The notes under the pieces were generated by a model, which was given only the letters and a program-made list of their open reading frames with translations, was not told the origin of the DNA and searched no databases. Source: Streptomyces sp. BK340 (GTDB taxonomy: Bacteria > Actinomycetota > Actinomycetes > Streptomycetales > Streptomycetaceae). Taken from it: 61,326 nucleotides of DNA. Positions 17,579 through 26,395 of this stretch are shown piece after piece. Position numbers and translations under genes: made by a program. Every line of letters starts with the position of its first letter. The first letter of the stretch is position 1. The DNA is taken from contig NZ_VISR01000043.1 in the NCBI RefSeq assembly GCF_007827595.1, positions 1-61,326 of the forward strand, given 5' to 3'.

Positions 17579-19195
17579 ATGACCGACGACGCCTATCGTG
17601 CTGCCCTGACCCGCCTGGCCGTGGACCCGGCCTTCCGCGCCGAACTCGACGGCGACACCGACGAGGTGGCGCGAAGACTCGGCCTGTCACCCGCGCAGGT
17701 CGGCGAACTCCGCTCCCTCCGCGTCGAGTCCGGCACCGACGGGGGACCGGCCGCGCTCGACCCCAGGCTGTCCAAGTCGTCCCTGTTCTTCGGCGGCGCG
17801 GCGCATGCGCTGGCACACCACGACGTCCCGGCCGACCATGCCGTATCGACCGACCACGTCTCCGGCGACCACGACGCCGCGGGCCCGGCCTCCGCCGGCC
17901 ACTCGTCGGAGCTGCCGGAACCCGCCGCAGGTCAGGAGGGCGGCGGCGGCATCGACGTGGCGTCGACCGGCTCCCACAGCCTGCTCGGCGGCCCGCTGCT
18001 GGACCGGTCGCCCGCTGAACCGATCGGCGGTCCGGGCGAGTTCGGAGACTTCGGTGACTTCGGTGACTTCGGCGACCACGGGAACGGGGATGTCGGCGCG
18101 GACCTCGGCGGGCACGTCGGCGGGGGAGCCGAAGGGGGCTTCGGTGACTTCGGCGCCGGGGGCGACGGCGGGTTCGGCGGAGCCGAGGGGGGCTTCGGCG
18201 GGTTCGGGGGCGGTGCCGACGGCGGGTTCGGTGACGGGGGGCCGGGCGCGGGAGGCTTCGGCGACGGCGGGTTCGGTGGTGCGGACGGCGGCTTCGGCGA
18301 CGGCGGTATGGGCACCGGTGGATTCGGTGAGGGCGGGTTCGGCCATGGCGGCTTCGGTGACGGGGGCCTCGGTGGCGGCGGTGCCGGTGCCGGTGAGGGT
18401 GGCTTCGGAGACCTCGGTGGCCATGGCGGCTTCGGTGGGGCCGGTGGGGCCGGTGGGGACGGCGGCTTCGGCGGTGCGGGCGGTGAAGGCGGCGGGGACG
18501 CCGGCCACTTCGGTCACGGAGGCATCTACGACCGCGACGGCGGCGACGGCGGCGGTGAGGGTGGCGGCGGTGGTGGTGAGGGCGGTGGTGACCCGGAGAA
18601 CACCAACCGTCCGAGTGGTGGCGGTGGCCATGGCGGCGGTGAGGGCGGCGGCGGTGGTGGTGAGGGCGGTGGTGACCCGGAGAACACCAATCGCCCGAGT
18701 GGTGGCGGTGGCCATGGCGGCGGTGAGGGCGGCGGCGGTGGTGGTGAGGGTGGTGGTGACCCGGAGAACACGAACCGTCCGAGTGGCGGTGGTGGCCATG
18801 GCGGCGGTGACGGCGGTGGCGGTGGTGAGGGTGGTGGTGACCCGGAGAACACCAATCGTCCGAGTGGCGGTGGTGGCCATGGCGGCGGTGACGGCGGTGG
18901 CGGTGGTGAGGGCGGTGGTGACCCGGAGAACACGAACCGTCCCAGTGGCGGTGGTGGCCATGGCGGCGGTGACGGCGGTGGCGGTGGTGAAGGCGGTGGT
19001 GACCCGGACAACACCAACCGCCCCAGTGGCGGCGGGGGCCGTGAAGGCACCCTCGGCCGTGCCGGGACGACCGTGCGCGGCGGCATCGACCTGCCCGGCA
19101 CCGGCGACATAGCCACTCACCTGTCACCCTCCGCGCCCGACGCGGACGGCGGCTTCAACGGCGGTACGTTCCTCAGCGGTTCCGGCGGAGGCTGA
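17579..19195 (+). CDS. glycine-rich repeat protein with short helical N-terminal domain
   Basis: A 538-residue protein with three parts. Residues 1-55 form a charged helical module (MTDDAYRAALTRLAVDPAFR, then LGLSPAQVGELRSL) that resembles leader-like helices of Nif11/LigA-type precursors. Residues 56-150 are His/Ala/Ser-rich. Residues 150-520 are extremely Gly-rich: first GDFGDFGD and GGFG units, then six tandem 27-28-residue units each holding DPENTNRPSG (the last DPDNTNRPSG). There is no classical signal peptide. GGAG stands upstream of ATG 17579. It is followed 8 bp later by an FHA/PqqD/M50 protease gene and two kinase-type genes. I infer that it is the substrate or structural product of that operon; this is not established. 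Confidence 0.8.
   Translation: MTDDAYRAALTRLAVDPAFRAELDGDTDEVARRLGLSPAQVGELRSLRVESGTDGGPAALDPRLSKSSLFFGGAAHALAHHDVPADHAVSTDHVSGDHDAAGPASAGHSSELPEPAAGQEGGGGIDVASTGSHSLLGGPLLDRSPAEPIGGPGEFGDFGDFGDFGDHGNGDVGADLGGHVGGGAEGGFGDFGAGGDGGFGGAEGGFGGFGGGADGGFGDGGPGAGGFGDGGFGGADGGFGDGGMGTGGFGEGGFGHGGFGDGGLGGGGAGAGEGGFGDLGGHGGFGGAGGAGGDGGFGGAGGEGGGDAGHFGHGGIYDRDGGDGGGEGGGGGGEGGGDPENTNRPSGGGGHGGGEGGGGGGEGGGDPENTNRPSGGGGHGGGEGGGGGGEGGGDPENTNRPSGGGGHGGGDGGGGGEGGGDPENTNRPSGGGGHGGGDGGGGGEGGGDPENTNRPSGGGGHGGGDGGGGGEGGGDPDNTNRPSGGGGREGTLGRAGTTVRGGIDLPGTGDIATHLSPSAPDADGGFNGGTFLSGSGGG
18591..19030 (+). repeat. six tandem 81-84-bp coding repeats
   Basis: The DPENTNRPSG codons recur at 18591, 18675, 18759, 18840, 18921 and 19002, giving unit lengths of 84, 84, 81, 81 and 81 bp. 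The units differ by synonymous changes and one Glu-to-Asp change in the last copy, so the peptide is conserved more than the DNA. Confidence 0.9.
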
Positions 19196-19203
19196 GCCAC
19201 CGC

Positions 19204-20961
19204 ATGCTCTGCCATGTCTGCCGCGTCCACGTCCGACGCGACTTCCCGTACTGCCTGCACTGCGGCACCCCGCGCCGGGGTGCCGCACCGGCGTCGTACG
19301 CCGCGCCCCAGCTGCGCGGCCTCGACGACCCCGCGCTGCTCGTCCCGCTGACCGGCCCGGTCACCACGCTGGGCCGCGGCGACGACAACGACGTGGTCCT
19401 GTCCGACGGCAGCGTCTCGCGCCGCCACGCCCGTGTCGTCCGCACCGCCGAGGGCTTCCGGATCGAGGATCTGGACTCCTTCAACGGCACTGCCGTCGCC
19501 GGCGTCGACCTGCACGGCGGCGCGGCCCGGCTCGCCGACGGCACCGAGCTGTCCGTGGGCGACGTACGCCTGGTGTTCGAGCAGCCCCGCGACGCCCGGA
19601 TCGGCTCGCGCACGATGGTCGTCGGCACCCAGCTGACCCAACTGCCCGCCACCGGACAGGAGGAGGCCCCGGAGGCGGGCGGCCCGCTCACCGCGCGCCC
19701 CCGCCGCCGTTCCGGCTGGGCCCTCAAGCAGATCCCCACCGAACGCGGCGCACCCCGCTGGGTGCTCAGCTCCACCCGTACCGGCCGCTATCTGGAGCTG
19801 GACGAGCGCCAGGTCTTCCTGTGGCACGCCGTCGACGGCGAGAACACCGTACGGGACCTGCTGTTCGCCTACGCCGAGCGCTACGGCGAACTCGCCCTGC
19901 CCCGCATCGAGTCCGCGCTGGCCGCGTTCGCGGACGCCGGCCTGCTGCGGGGTCTGCCCGGCCGGCCGGAGCAGGAGCGGCCGACGGGCTGGCGCCGGGC
20001 GGCGCGCGCCGTGTACCGGGCGCTGCTGAAACTGGAGGTGTCCGTCCCCGGCCTCGACGGACTGGTGACCCGGCTCTACCAGGGATTCGGCTGGCGGCTG
20101 TTCACCCGCACCGGGGTACTGCTCGCCTGGCTGTCGGTGACCGGCGGCCTGGTCGCGTTCTTCGCCGCCCAGGGCCGGCACCACCTGCTGGACTTCGGCG
20201 GGGCGGGCGTGTGGGGCCCAATCCTGCTGGCCACCGGGTACGTCACCGCGCTGCTCGTGCACGAGCTGACGCACGCGCTGGCCGTGAAGTCGTACGGCCG
20301 CAAGGTCCGGCGCGGCGGGTTCCTGCTGATGATGGGCATGCCGTTCGCGTTCGTGGACACCAGCGACATGTGGTTCGGCACCCGCTGGTCCCGGGTCGTC
20401 GTGGCCCTGTCCGGGCCGCTGTCCACGGCGGCCCTGGCCGGCTGGTGCGCCACCGGCGCTGCCCTGCTGCCCGCCGGACCCGCCTCGGCCGTCCTCTACC
20501 ACCTGGCCTTCGGCCTCTACCTGAACACGCTGTACAACTTCAACCCGCTGATGCCGCTGGACGGCTACCAGGCGCTGACCGACGCGCTGCGGGTGCCGCG
20601 GCTGCGCGAGGAGGCGAGTGCCTACTTCCGCACCGGCCTCTGGCGGGACCTGCGCGCGGGCAACCGGCCCGGGCCGCGCCAGGCGGGCATGGCCGCCTAC
20701 GGCCTCGCGGTCGTCGTGGGCACCTACGGCTTCCTCGCCCTCGCCCTGCTGGCCTGGCGCTCCCGGATCGGCGACCTGCTCGAAGGCCGGCTGGCCGAGC
20801 CGTGGACCACGGTGATCGAGGCGGCCGTCGTCGCCCTGGTGGCCTTCCCGGTGTGGGCCGCCCCCGTGCGCTGGGTGCTGCGCAGCGTACGGCGCCGGCG
20901 GGGCGCCAAGGACGTACCGCAGGGTGCCGGGGTCGCCGCGCCCGTGGAGGGGACGGCATGA
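19204..20961 (+). CDS. zinc-ribbon/FHA/PqqD-like/M50 membrane metalloprotease
   Basis: A 585-residue fusion. Residues 3-22 hold two CxxC pairs (CHVC and CLHC), a zinc ribbon. Residues about 45-125 are an FHA domain (GRGDDNDVVL, SRRHARV), which binds phosphothreonine. Residues about 165-255 look like a PqqD/RRE-type domain (LDERQVFLWHAVDGENTVRD). The rest is a polytopic M50 (site-2) protease with HELTH at 353-357 and NPLMPLDGYQ at about 447-456, the metal and Asp ligands. M50 enzymes cleave peptides within or at the membrane. The RRE-like part could hold the glycine-rich protein, and the FHA could dock the phosphorylated kinase. Its stop overlaps the kinase start (ATGA). Confidence 0.85.
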   Translation: MLCHVCRVHVRRDFPYCLHCGTPRRGAAPASYAAPQLRGLDDPALLVPLTGPVTTLGRGDDNDVVLSDGSVSRRHARVVRTAEGFRIEDLDSFNGTAVAGVDLHGGAARLADGTELSVGDVRLVFEQPRDARIGSRTMVVGTQLTQLPATGQEEAPEAGGPLTARPRRRSGWALKQIPTERGAPRWVLSSTRTGRYLELDERQVFLWHAVDGENTVRDLLFAYAERYGELALPRIESALAAFADAGLLRGLPGRPEQERPTGWRRAARAVYRALLKLEVSVPGLDGLVTRLYQGFGWRLFTRTGVLLAWLSVTGGLVAFFAAQGRHHLLDFGGAGVWGPILLATGYVTALLVHELTHALAVKSYGRKVRRGGFLLMMGMPFAFVDTSDMWFGTRWSRVVVALSGPLSTAALAGWCATGAALLPAGPASAVLYHLAFGLYLNTLYNFNPLMPLDGYQALTDALRVPRLREEASAYFRTGLWRDLRAGNRPGPRQAGMAAYGLAVVVGTYGFLALALLAWRSRIGDLLEGRLAEPWTTVIEAAVVALVAFPVWAAPVRWVLRSVRRRRGAKDVPQGAGVAAPVEGTA

Positions 20962-22517
20962 CCGACGACGCCGGCTGGGCCGTACCCGGCTACGAGACCG
21001 TCCGCACGCTGGGCGAGGGGGCAGGAGGCAGGGTCGTCCTCGCCCGGCACACCGCTACCGGCGTGCCTGTCGCGGTCAAGTACCTGGGCGAACGCCTGCG
21101 CACGGACCACGAGTTCCTGGCCCGCTTCCGGGCCGAGGCCCGGCTGCTCGGCGAGCTGCGGCACCCGTGCGTGGTGCGGCTGTACGAGTACGTCGAGGCA
21201 CGCACCGGTGCCGCGATCGTGATGGAGGCGGTCGACGGCGTCAGCCTGCGCCGGCTGCTGCACCGGCACGGGGCGACCGGCCCCGAGGCCGCGCTCGTCC
21301 TGCTCAAGGGTTCCCTGCTCGGGCTGGGCGCGGCCCACACGGCCGGGGTGGTGCACCGCGACTACAAGCCGGAGAACGTCCTGGTCCGCGCCGACGGCAC
21401 CAGCGCACTGGCCGACTTCGGCATCGCGGTGCGCAGCGGCCGGGAGACCGAGGCCGCGGGCACGCCCGCCTACATGGCGCCCGAGCAGTGGGACGGCGCG
21501 CCGGCCGGCCCCGCCGCCGACGTCTACGCGGCTTCCGTGGTGTTCTTCGAGTGCCTGACCGGACGGCGCCCGTTCCCCGCCGACGACCTGACGGCCCTGC
21601 GCCTGCAGCACCTGCGCGCACCGGCCCCGCTGGACGACGTACCCGCTCCGGTGCGGGGGCTGCTGCGCGCGGGCCTGTCGAAGGACCCGGCGGACCGGCC
21701 CGGCGTCGAGGCCTTCCTCGCCGAACTGGAACGGGCCGCCACCGAGGGGTACGGCGCGGGCTGGGAGCAGCGCGGCCGCCGCCGGCTCGCCGAACTCGCC
21801 GCGTTGCTGGCCCTGTTGTTCCCGTTCACCGCGACCGCGACGCTCGACGGCTCGGCCACCGCACTCACCCTGCTGGGCCGGCTGAAGCGCGGCGGGTGGA
21901 AGGTGGCGACCGGCGGGGTGGCCGCGCTGGCGGTCGTCGCGGGCGGAGCGACGTACGCGGCGGGCCGCCCGCACGAGACATCGACGACGGCGGCGAGTTC
22001 AACCCCCACACCAATCGACTCCCCGACGAAGCCCGGCACTTCCCCCTCCTCATCCCCGTCCACTTCGCCGAGCAGCCTCCCGCCCACGGCGGACACCACA
22101 CCCTCGGCCACTCCCTCGGACAGCCCGTCGTCCTCGCCCGCACCCTCCACCGAGCCGACGGCACCGGCCGGGACCCCCACCACCACGGCTCCTGGCCCGG
22201 CCGCACCCGGCGACATCACCATCACCATCGGCTCGTGGCAGCGCGGGCAGAAACCGGGCACGCTCGTCGCGGCGGTGACCGTCCAGACGACGGGCACCGG
22301 CCCGCTGACCGTCACCGCGAACTACTACGTCGACACCCCCGCCGACCCGTACGGCTCCCAGTCCCAGCCGCTGTCCGGGAGCACCCGGTACGACCTGACC
22401 TTCGAGGCGGACTTCTCCAACCACCCCTGCCGGGGGACCTGGGACGTCACGCTCAGCAGCGACCCGGCGGCCGTCGACGGCCCCCAGACGGCTTCCCTGG
22501 ACGCACCGCCGTGCTGA
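20958..22517 (+). CDS. membrane Ser/Thr protein kinase
   Basis: A 519-residue PknB-type kinase. Catalytic residues are in place: the VAVK lysine (about K41), HRDYKPEN (about 133-140) and DFG (about 153-155), with GTPAYMAPEQ in the activation segment. A membrane helix near residues 313-335 is followed by a Ser/Thr/Pro-rich extracellular linker (about 338-425) and a C-terminal domain of about 95 residues with two cysteines, probably a beta-sandwich. It would phosphorylate cytoplasmic targets in response to an outside signal. Its overlap with the FHA-protease gene suggests that the FHA domain reads its phosphorylation. Confidence 0.9.
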   Translation: MTDDAGWAVPGYETVRTLGEGAGGRVVLARHTATGVPVAVKYLGERLRTDHEFLARFRAEARLLGELRHPCVVRLYEYVEARTGAAIVMEAVDGVSLRRLLHRHGATGPEAALVLLKGSLLGLGAAHTAGVVHRDYKPENVLVRADGTSALADFGIAVRSGRETEAAGTPAYMAPEQWDGAPAGPAADVYAASVVFFECLTGRRPFPADDLTALRLQHLRAPAPLDDVPAPVRGLLRAGLSKDPADRPGVEAFLAELERAATEGYGAGWEQRGRRRLAELAALLALLFPFTATATLDGSATALTLLGRLKRGGWKVATGGVAALAVVAGGATYAAGRPHETSTTAASSTPTPIDSPTKPGTSPSSSPSTSPSSLPPTADTTPSATPSDSPSSSPAPSTEPTAPAGTPTTTAPGPAAPGDITITIGSWQRGQKPGTLVAAVTVQTTGTGPLTVTANYYVDTPADPYGSQSQPLSGSTRYDLTFEADFSNHPCRGTWDVTLSSDPAAVDGPQTASLDAPPC

Positions 22518-22543
22518 ACACCGCCCGACGAGAACGGATCGAC

Positions 22544-24760
22544 ATGACGACAGCCACCACAGTGGCCGGCCGGCCCCTGTCCGGCTGGTCACGGGACACG
22601 CGCTTCGGTACCTGGTACGCCCTGCTCCCGGATGCTTCCGGCGAGCCCGCGCTCGGGGCGCTGCGCATCGACCGGGCCCTGCTCGGGCCACAGGGCACCC
22701 GCGAGCGCCTGGCGGCCGCGGTGCTCGCCACGGCGAAGCTCCGGCTGCCAGGACTGCTCGGCACGGTCGACCTGGTGTCCGAGGCAGGCGAAGTCTGGCT
22801 GCTCACGGCCCGCCCGCCGGCCCCCGCGCTCGCCGACGTCCTGTCCGCCGACGGCCCCCGCCCCGACGCGGGCAGCGTGGCGAGCATCCTCAACGAGACC
22901 GCACAGACCCTGCTGGCCCTGCACACGGCAGGCCTGGCCCACGGCTCGCTCGGCCCGGACACCGTGGTCCTCGCGCCGGACGGCGTGGCACTGCTGGCGG
23001 AGACGGCACTGAACGCGACACTGGGCGACACACCACAGCCCGAGCCTCCGGCGGCGGACGTCGACGGGGTGGGCGCACCTCTGCCGCGCGACCTCCCGCA
23101 CCCGCCGGACCGGTCGGACCTGAGCGGGGTGGGCGCGCCGCTGCCGGGTGGACTTCCGAGTCAGGGGCGGGCGGACATCGGCGCGGCGACCGCACCTCTT
23201 CCGGGTGACCTCCCGCACCCGCCGGACCGGGCGGACTTCACCGGGGTGGGCGCACCGCTGCCGGGTGGACTTCCGAGTCAGGGGCGGGCGGACATCGGCG
23301 CGGCGACCGCACCTCTTCCGGGTGACCCCCCGCACCCGCCGGACCGGGCGGATTTCAGCGGGGCGGTCGCACCCCTGCCGGGTGACCTTTCGCGTCCGGA
23401 GCAGGCGGGTACCGGCGCAGTGGCCGCACCCCGGTCGGGTGACCGCCCGTACCCGGACCGCCAGGCAGCCGACACCGCGGCCTGGGCCGCCCTGGCCCGT
23501 ACCCTCGGCGCTGCCTGGACGCAGGCCGGGACCCCTGCGGCGGTCCTGTTCGCCGACTGCGCCACCACCGCCGAGTCCGAGGGCCTCGCGGCGGCCCGAG
23601 CCGTGCTCGTGGCCGGGCGCGCGGCACTCCCGGCGGACTTCCTGCGCCGCACGGCGCTGCGCGCGGCGGCGGCAGCGGCGGCTCCGCGGTTCGCCGCACC
23701 GACCACACCACCGCCGCACCCGGCTCCAGCGGCTTCCGAGAGCCCGGCGGCACCGGGGGACCGACACCCGGCGCCGGCGCTCACGCCGCCCCCCGCTCGA
23801 CGCCCGGCGGCCGCCGAGCCCACCGCCCCCACATCCGCCCCGACAGCCCCGGCATCTCACCCTCACCCCTCGGCTGCGGCAGAGCAGCCCACAACCGCAG
23901 CCGCCGCTGACCAGCTCACCGCCCCGGCGGCCGCAGACCAGTTCACCACCTCGGCACCAGCCGACCGGCTCGCCGACGCGGCAGCGGCCGAGCGCCTCGC
24001 CGCCCCGGCACCTGCTGCCGACCGGCTCACCGCCCCGGTACCTGCCGACCGGCTCGCAGCCCCGGTACCCGCCGACCAACTCACCGCCTCAGCCGCGGCC
24101 GACCAGTTCGCCGCGTCAGCCGCCGCGGACCAGCTCACCACCCCCGGCCGCGCCCACCGCTCCACCGCCCCCGACGCCCAGGCCACCGTTCTCGGCAAGC
24201 GCCACCGTGTCGCCTCGCCCCCGCCCCCGGTGTCCGCCGGGGAGGACTCCGGCGAGATCCTGCTCCGTTTCGGACCCGGGATTCCGGCCGACGAGCAGGA
24301 CGTGCTGCGCGCCCGGTGGCGTACCGAAACCGTCGTACCCGCGCGGCAGCGCCCGCGCCCGCGCCGAAGGCGCCGGGGCTGGATCATCGGCACCGCAGTC
24401 GTGGCGACGGCCGCCGTCCTGCTCTGGCTCCTGCTGCGCCCGGCCCCCGCCCCCGCGGTCGTCGCCGTCCGGGTCCAGGCCCCCGCGGGGACGCTGCACT
24501 GCGGTCGGACGGCCGACCTGGTCGCGGTCGTCACCACCGACGGTCAGGGCGGACCCGTCACGTACCGATGGCTGCGCGGGGACGGCCAGGACTCGGGCGA
24601 GCTGGTCAGCACCGCCCACCGAGGTGAACGCCGGCTCCGGGTGCACCTGCGCTGGACGGTCCGCGGCCCCGGCCGCTTCCGGGGCACCGCCCGGCTGCGG
24701 ATCGCGCACCAGCGGACCCCGATGGAGGCCAAGGCGAGCTTCACCTACGTCTGTCCCTGA
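22544..24760 (+). CDS. degenerate kinase-like membrane protein with repeat linker
   Basis: A 738-residue protein. Residues about 15-170 follow the kinase pattern, but the catalytic HRD is replaced (LAHGSLGPDTVVLAPDG) and no DFG is seen, so I call it a pseudokinase. Residues 175-290 hold near-identical 39-residue repeats (GVGAPLPGGLPSQGRADIG). Residues 390-560 are a low-complexity Ala/Pro linker with recurring AADQLT-type units. A membrane helix (about 622-642, after an Arg-rich stretch) precedes a C-terminal Ig-like domain with two cysteines (LHCGRTADL and FTYVCP). The architecture parallels the kinase upstream, 26 bp away. Probably a signalling partner or scaffold. Confidence 0.7.
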   Translation: MTTATTVAGRPLSGWSRDTRFGTWYALLPDASGEPALGALRIDRALLGPQGTRERLAAAVLATAKLRLPGLLGTVDLVSEAGEVWLLTARPPAPALADVLSADGPRPDAGSVASILNETAQTLLALHTAGLAHGSLGPDTVVLAPDGVALLAETALNATLGDTPQPEPPAADVDGVGAPLPRDLPHPPDRSDLSGVGAPLPGGLPSQGRADIGAATAPLPGDLPHPPDRADFTGVGAPLPGGLPSQGRADIGAATAPLPGDPPHPPDRADFSGAVAPLPGDLSRPEQAGTGAVAAPRSGDRPYPDRQAADTAAWAALARTLGAAWTQAGTPAAVLFADCATTAESEGLAAARAVLVAGRAALPADFLRRTALRAAAAAAAPRFAAPTTPPPHPAPAASESPAAPGDRHPAPALTPPPARRPAAAEPTAPTSAPTAPASHPHPSAAAEQPTTAAAADQLTAPAAADQFTTSAPADRLADAAAAERLAAPAPAADRLTAPVPADRLAAPVPADQLTASAAADQFAASAAADQLTTPGRAHRSTAPDAQATVLGKRHRVASPPPPVSAGEDSGEILLRFGPGIPADEQDVLRARWRTETVVPARQRPRPRRRRRGWIIGTAVVATAAVLLWLLLRPAPAPAVVAVRVQAPAGTLHCGRTADLVAVVTTDGQGGPVTYRWLRGDGQDSGELVSTAHRGERRLRVHLRWTVRGPGRFRGTARLRIAHQRTPMEAKASFTYVCP
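23126..23359 (+). repeat. two 117-bp tandem coding repeats with partial flanking copies
   Basis: Near-identical units at 23126-23242 and 23243-23359 encode 39 residues each. A shorter 60-bp related unit precedes them from 23066 and a partial one follows from 23360. The high DNA identity suggests recent duplication and possible length variation. Confidence 0.85.
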
Positions 24761-24894
24761 GGTTCCTGAAGCCGCTGAACGCCACGCCTGCTGCGAGGGC
24801 CGGCCAGGGTGACGCCACCGCGTCCCTGACCGGCCCCAGGTACGTGTCGGATTCTCGCCAGCGGACGCCCCCCGCGCTGGTCGATCCTGGACGC

Positions 24895-26382
24895 ATGGAG
24901 ACAGGGACGCACTTCGACCGGGAGCACTGCGTGCGCGCCGTGCAGTCCAAGGACGCGCGGTTCGACGGGTGGTTCTTCACGGCCGTCCTGACCACCCGCA
25001 TCTACTGCCGGCCCAGCTGCCCGGTCGTCCCGCCCAAGGCGGAGAACATGACCTTCTACCCGAGCGCTGCCGCCTGCCAGCAGGCCGGGTTCCGAGCCTG
25101 CAAGCGCTGCCGCCCCGACACCAGCCCGGGCTCCCCGGAGTGGAACCAGCGGGCCGACCTGGTGGCCCGGGCCATGCGGCTGATCGCCGACGGGGTGGTG
25201 GACCGCGAGGGCGTGCCCGGGCTCGCCTCCCGGCTCGGCTACAGCACCCGGCAGGTGGAGCGGCAGCTGCTCGCCGAGCTGGGCGCCGGCCCGCTCGCGC
25301 TGGCCCGCGCGCAGCGCGCCCAGACCGCCCGCCTCCTCGTCGAGACGACCCCGCTGCCCATGGCGGAGATCGCCTTCGCGGCCGGCTTCTCCTCCATCCG
25401 CACCTTCAACGACACCGTCCGCGAGGTCTTCGCCCTGTCCCCGAGCGAGCTGCGCGCCCGGGCGCCGAAGGGCCGGACCAGCGCCCCGGGCACCCCGGGG
25501 ACCCTCGCGCTGCGGCTGCCGTTCCGGGCGCCGCTCAACCCCGACAACCTCTTCGGCCACCTGGCCGCCACGGCCGTACCGGGCGTGGAGGAGTGGCGGG
25601 ACGGCGCCTACCGGCGCACGCTGCGGCTGCCGTACGGACACGGAATCGTCGCCCTCACCCCGAAACCCGACCACATCGCCTGCCGCCTCGCGCTCAGCGA
25701 CCTGCGCGATCTGACCGTGGCGACCAGCCGCTGCCGGCGCCTGCTCGACCTGGACGCGGACCCGGTCGCGGTCGACGACCACCTGCGCACGGACCCCCTC
25801 CTCGCGCCCCTGGTCGACAAGGCGCCGGGCCGTAGGGTGCCGCGCACGGTCGACGGGGCCGAGTTCGCCGTCCGGGCCGTGCTCGGACAGCAGGTCTCCA
25901 CGGCCGCCGCCCGTACCCACGCCGCCCGCCTGGTCACCGCCCACGGCAAGCCGCTGGACGACCCCGAGGGCGGACTCACCCACCTCTTCCCGTCCCCCGA
26001 GGCACTGGCCGCCGTGGACCCGGAGACCCTGGCCATGCCCCGTACCCGGCGCACCACCTTCACCACCCTCGTCGGTCAACTGGCCGACGGCACACTCCAC
26101 CTGGGTGTGGAGTCCGACTGGGCGGAAGCCCGCGCACGCTTGCTGGACCTGCCCGGCTTCGGTCCCTGGACGGTCGACGTCATCGCCATGCGAGCCCTCG
26201 GCGACCCCGACGCCTTCCTCGCCACCGACCTGGGAATCCGCCGCGCCGCCGGGGAGTTGGGCCTGCCCGCCACCCCGGCCGCGCTCACGTCCCGGGCCGA
26301 GGCCTGGCGTCCCTGGCGGGCCTACGCGGTCCAGTACCTGTGGGCGACCGACAGCCACCCGATCAACTTCCTGCCCGTGTGA
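24895..26382 (+). CDS. Ada N-terminal/AraC/AlkA fusion (adaptive response DNA repair)
   Basis: A 495-residue three-part protein. Residues about 10-75 are the Ada methyl-phosphotriester zinc domain with Cys in FTAVLTTRIYCRPSCP and CKRC. Residues 85-185 are an AraC-type helix-turn-helix (ASRLGYSTRQVERQL, AFAAGFSSIRTFND). Residues 205-490 are an AlkA 3-methyladenine glycosylase with the helix-hairpin-helix LPGFGPWTVDVIAMRALGDP ending in the catalytic Asp. It senses methylated phosphates, activates transcription and excises alkylated bases. ATG 24895 fits the family N-terminus. It is followed 13 bp later by the methyltransferase gene, the same order as around SCO6461-SCO6462 in S. coelicolor. Confidence 0.93.
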   Translation: METGTHFDREHCVRAVQSKDARFDGWFFTAVLTTRIYCRPSCPVVPPKAENMTFYPSAAACQQAGFRACKRCRPDTSPGSPEWNQRADLVARAMRLIADGVVDREGVPGLASRLGYSTRQVERQLLAELGAGPLALARAQRAQTARLLVETTPLPMAEIAFAAGFSSIRTFNDTVREVFALSPSELRARAPKGRTSAPGTPGTLALRLPFRAPLNPDNLFGHLAATAVPGVEEWRDGAYRRTLRLPYGHGIVALTPKPDHIACRLALSDLRDLTVATSRCRRLLDLDADPVAVDDHLRTDPLLAPLVDKAPGRRVPRTVDGAEFAVRAVLGQQVSTAAARTHAARLVTAHGKPLDDPEGGLTHLFPSPEALAAVDPETLAMPRTRRTTFTTLVGQLADGTLHLGVESDWAEARARLLDLPGFGPWTVDVIAMRALGDPDAFLATDLGIRRAAGELGLPATPAALTSRAEAWRPWRAYAVQYLWATDSHPINFLPV

Positions 26383-26395
26383 GGATCTCCGCGAG

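Noticed and set aside
18541..19060. Regular repeats that could suggest a CRISPR array
   Set aside because: Units are direct tandem coding repeats of multiples of 3 with no unique spacers. They keep one protein frame.
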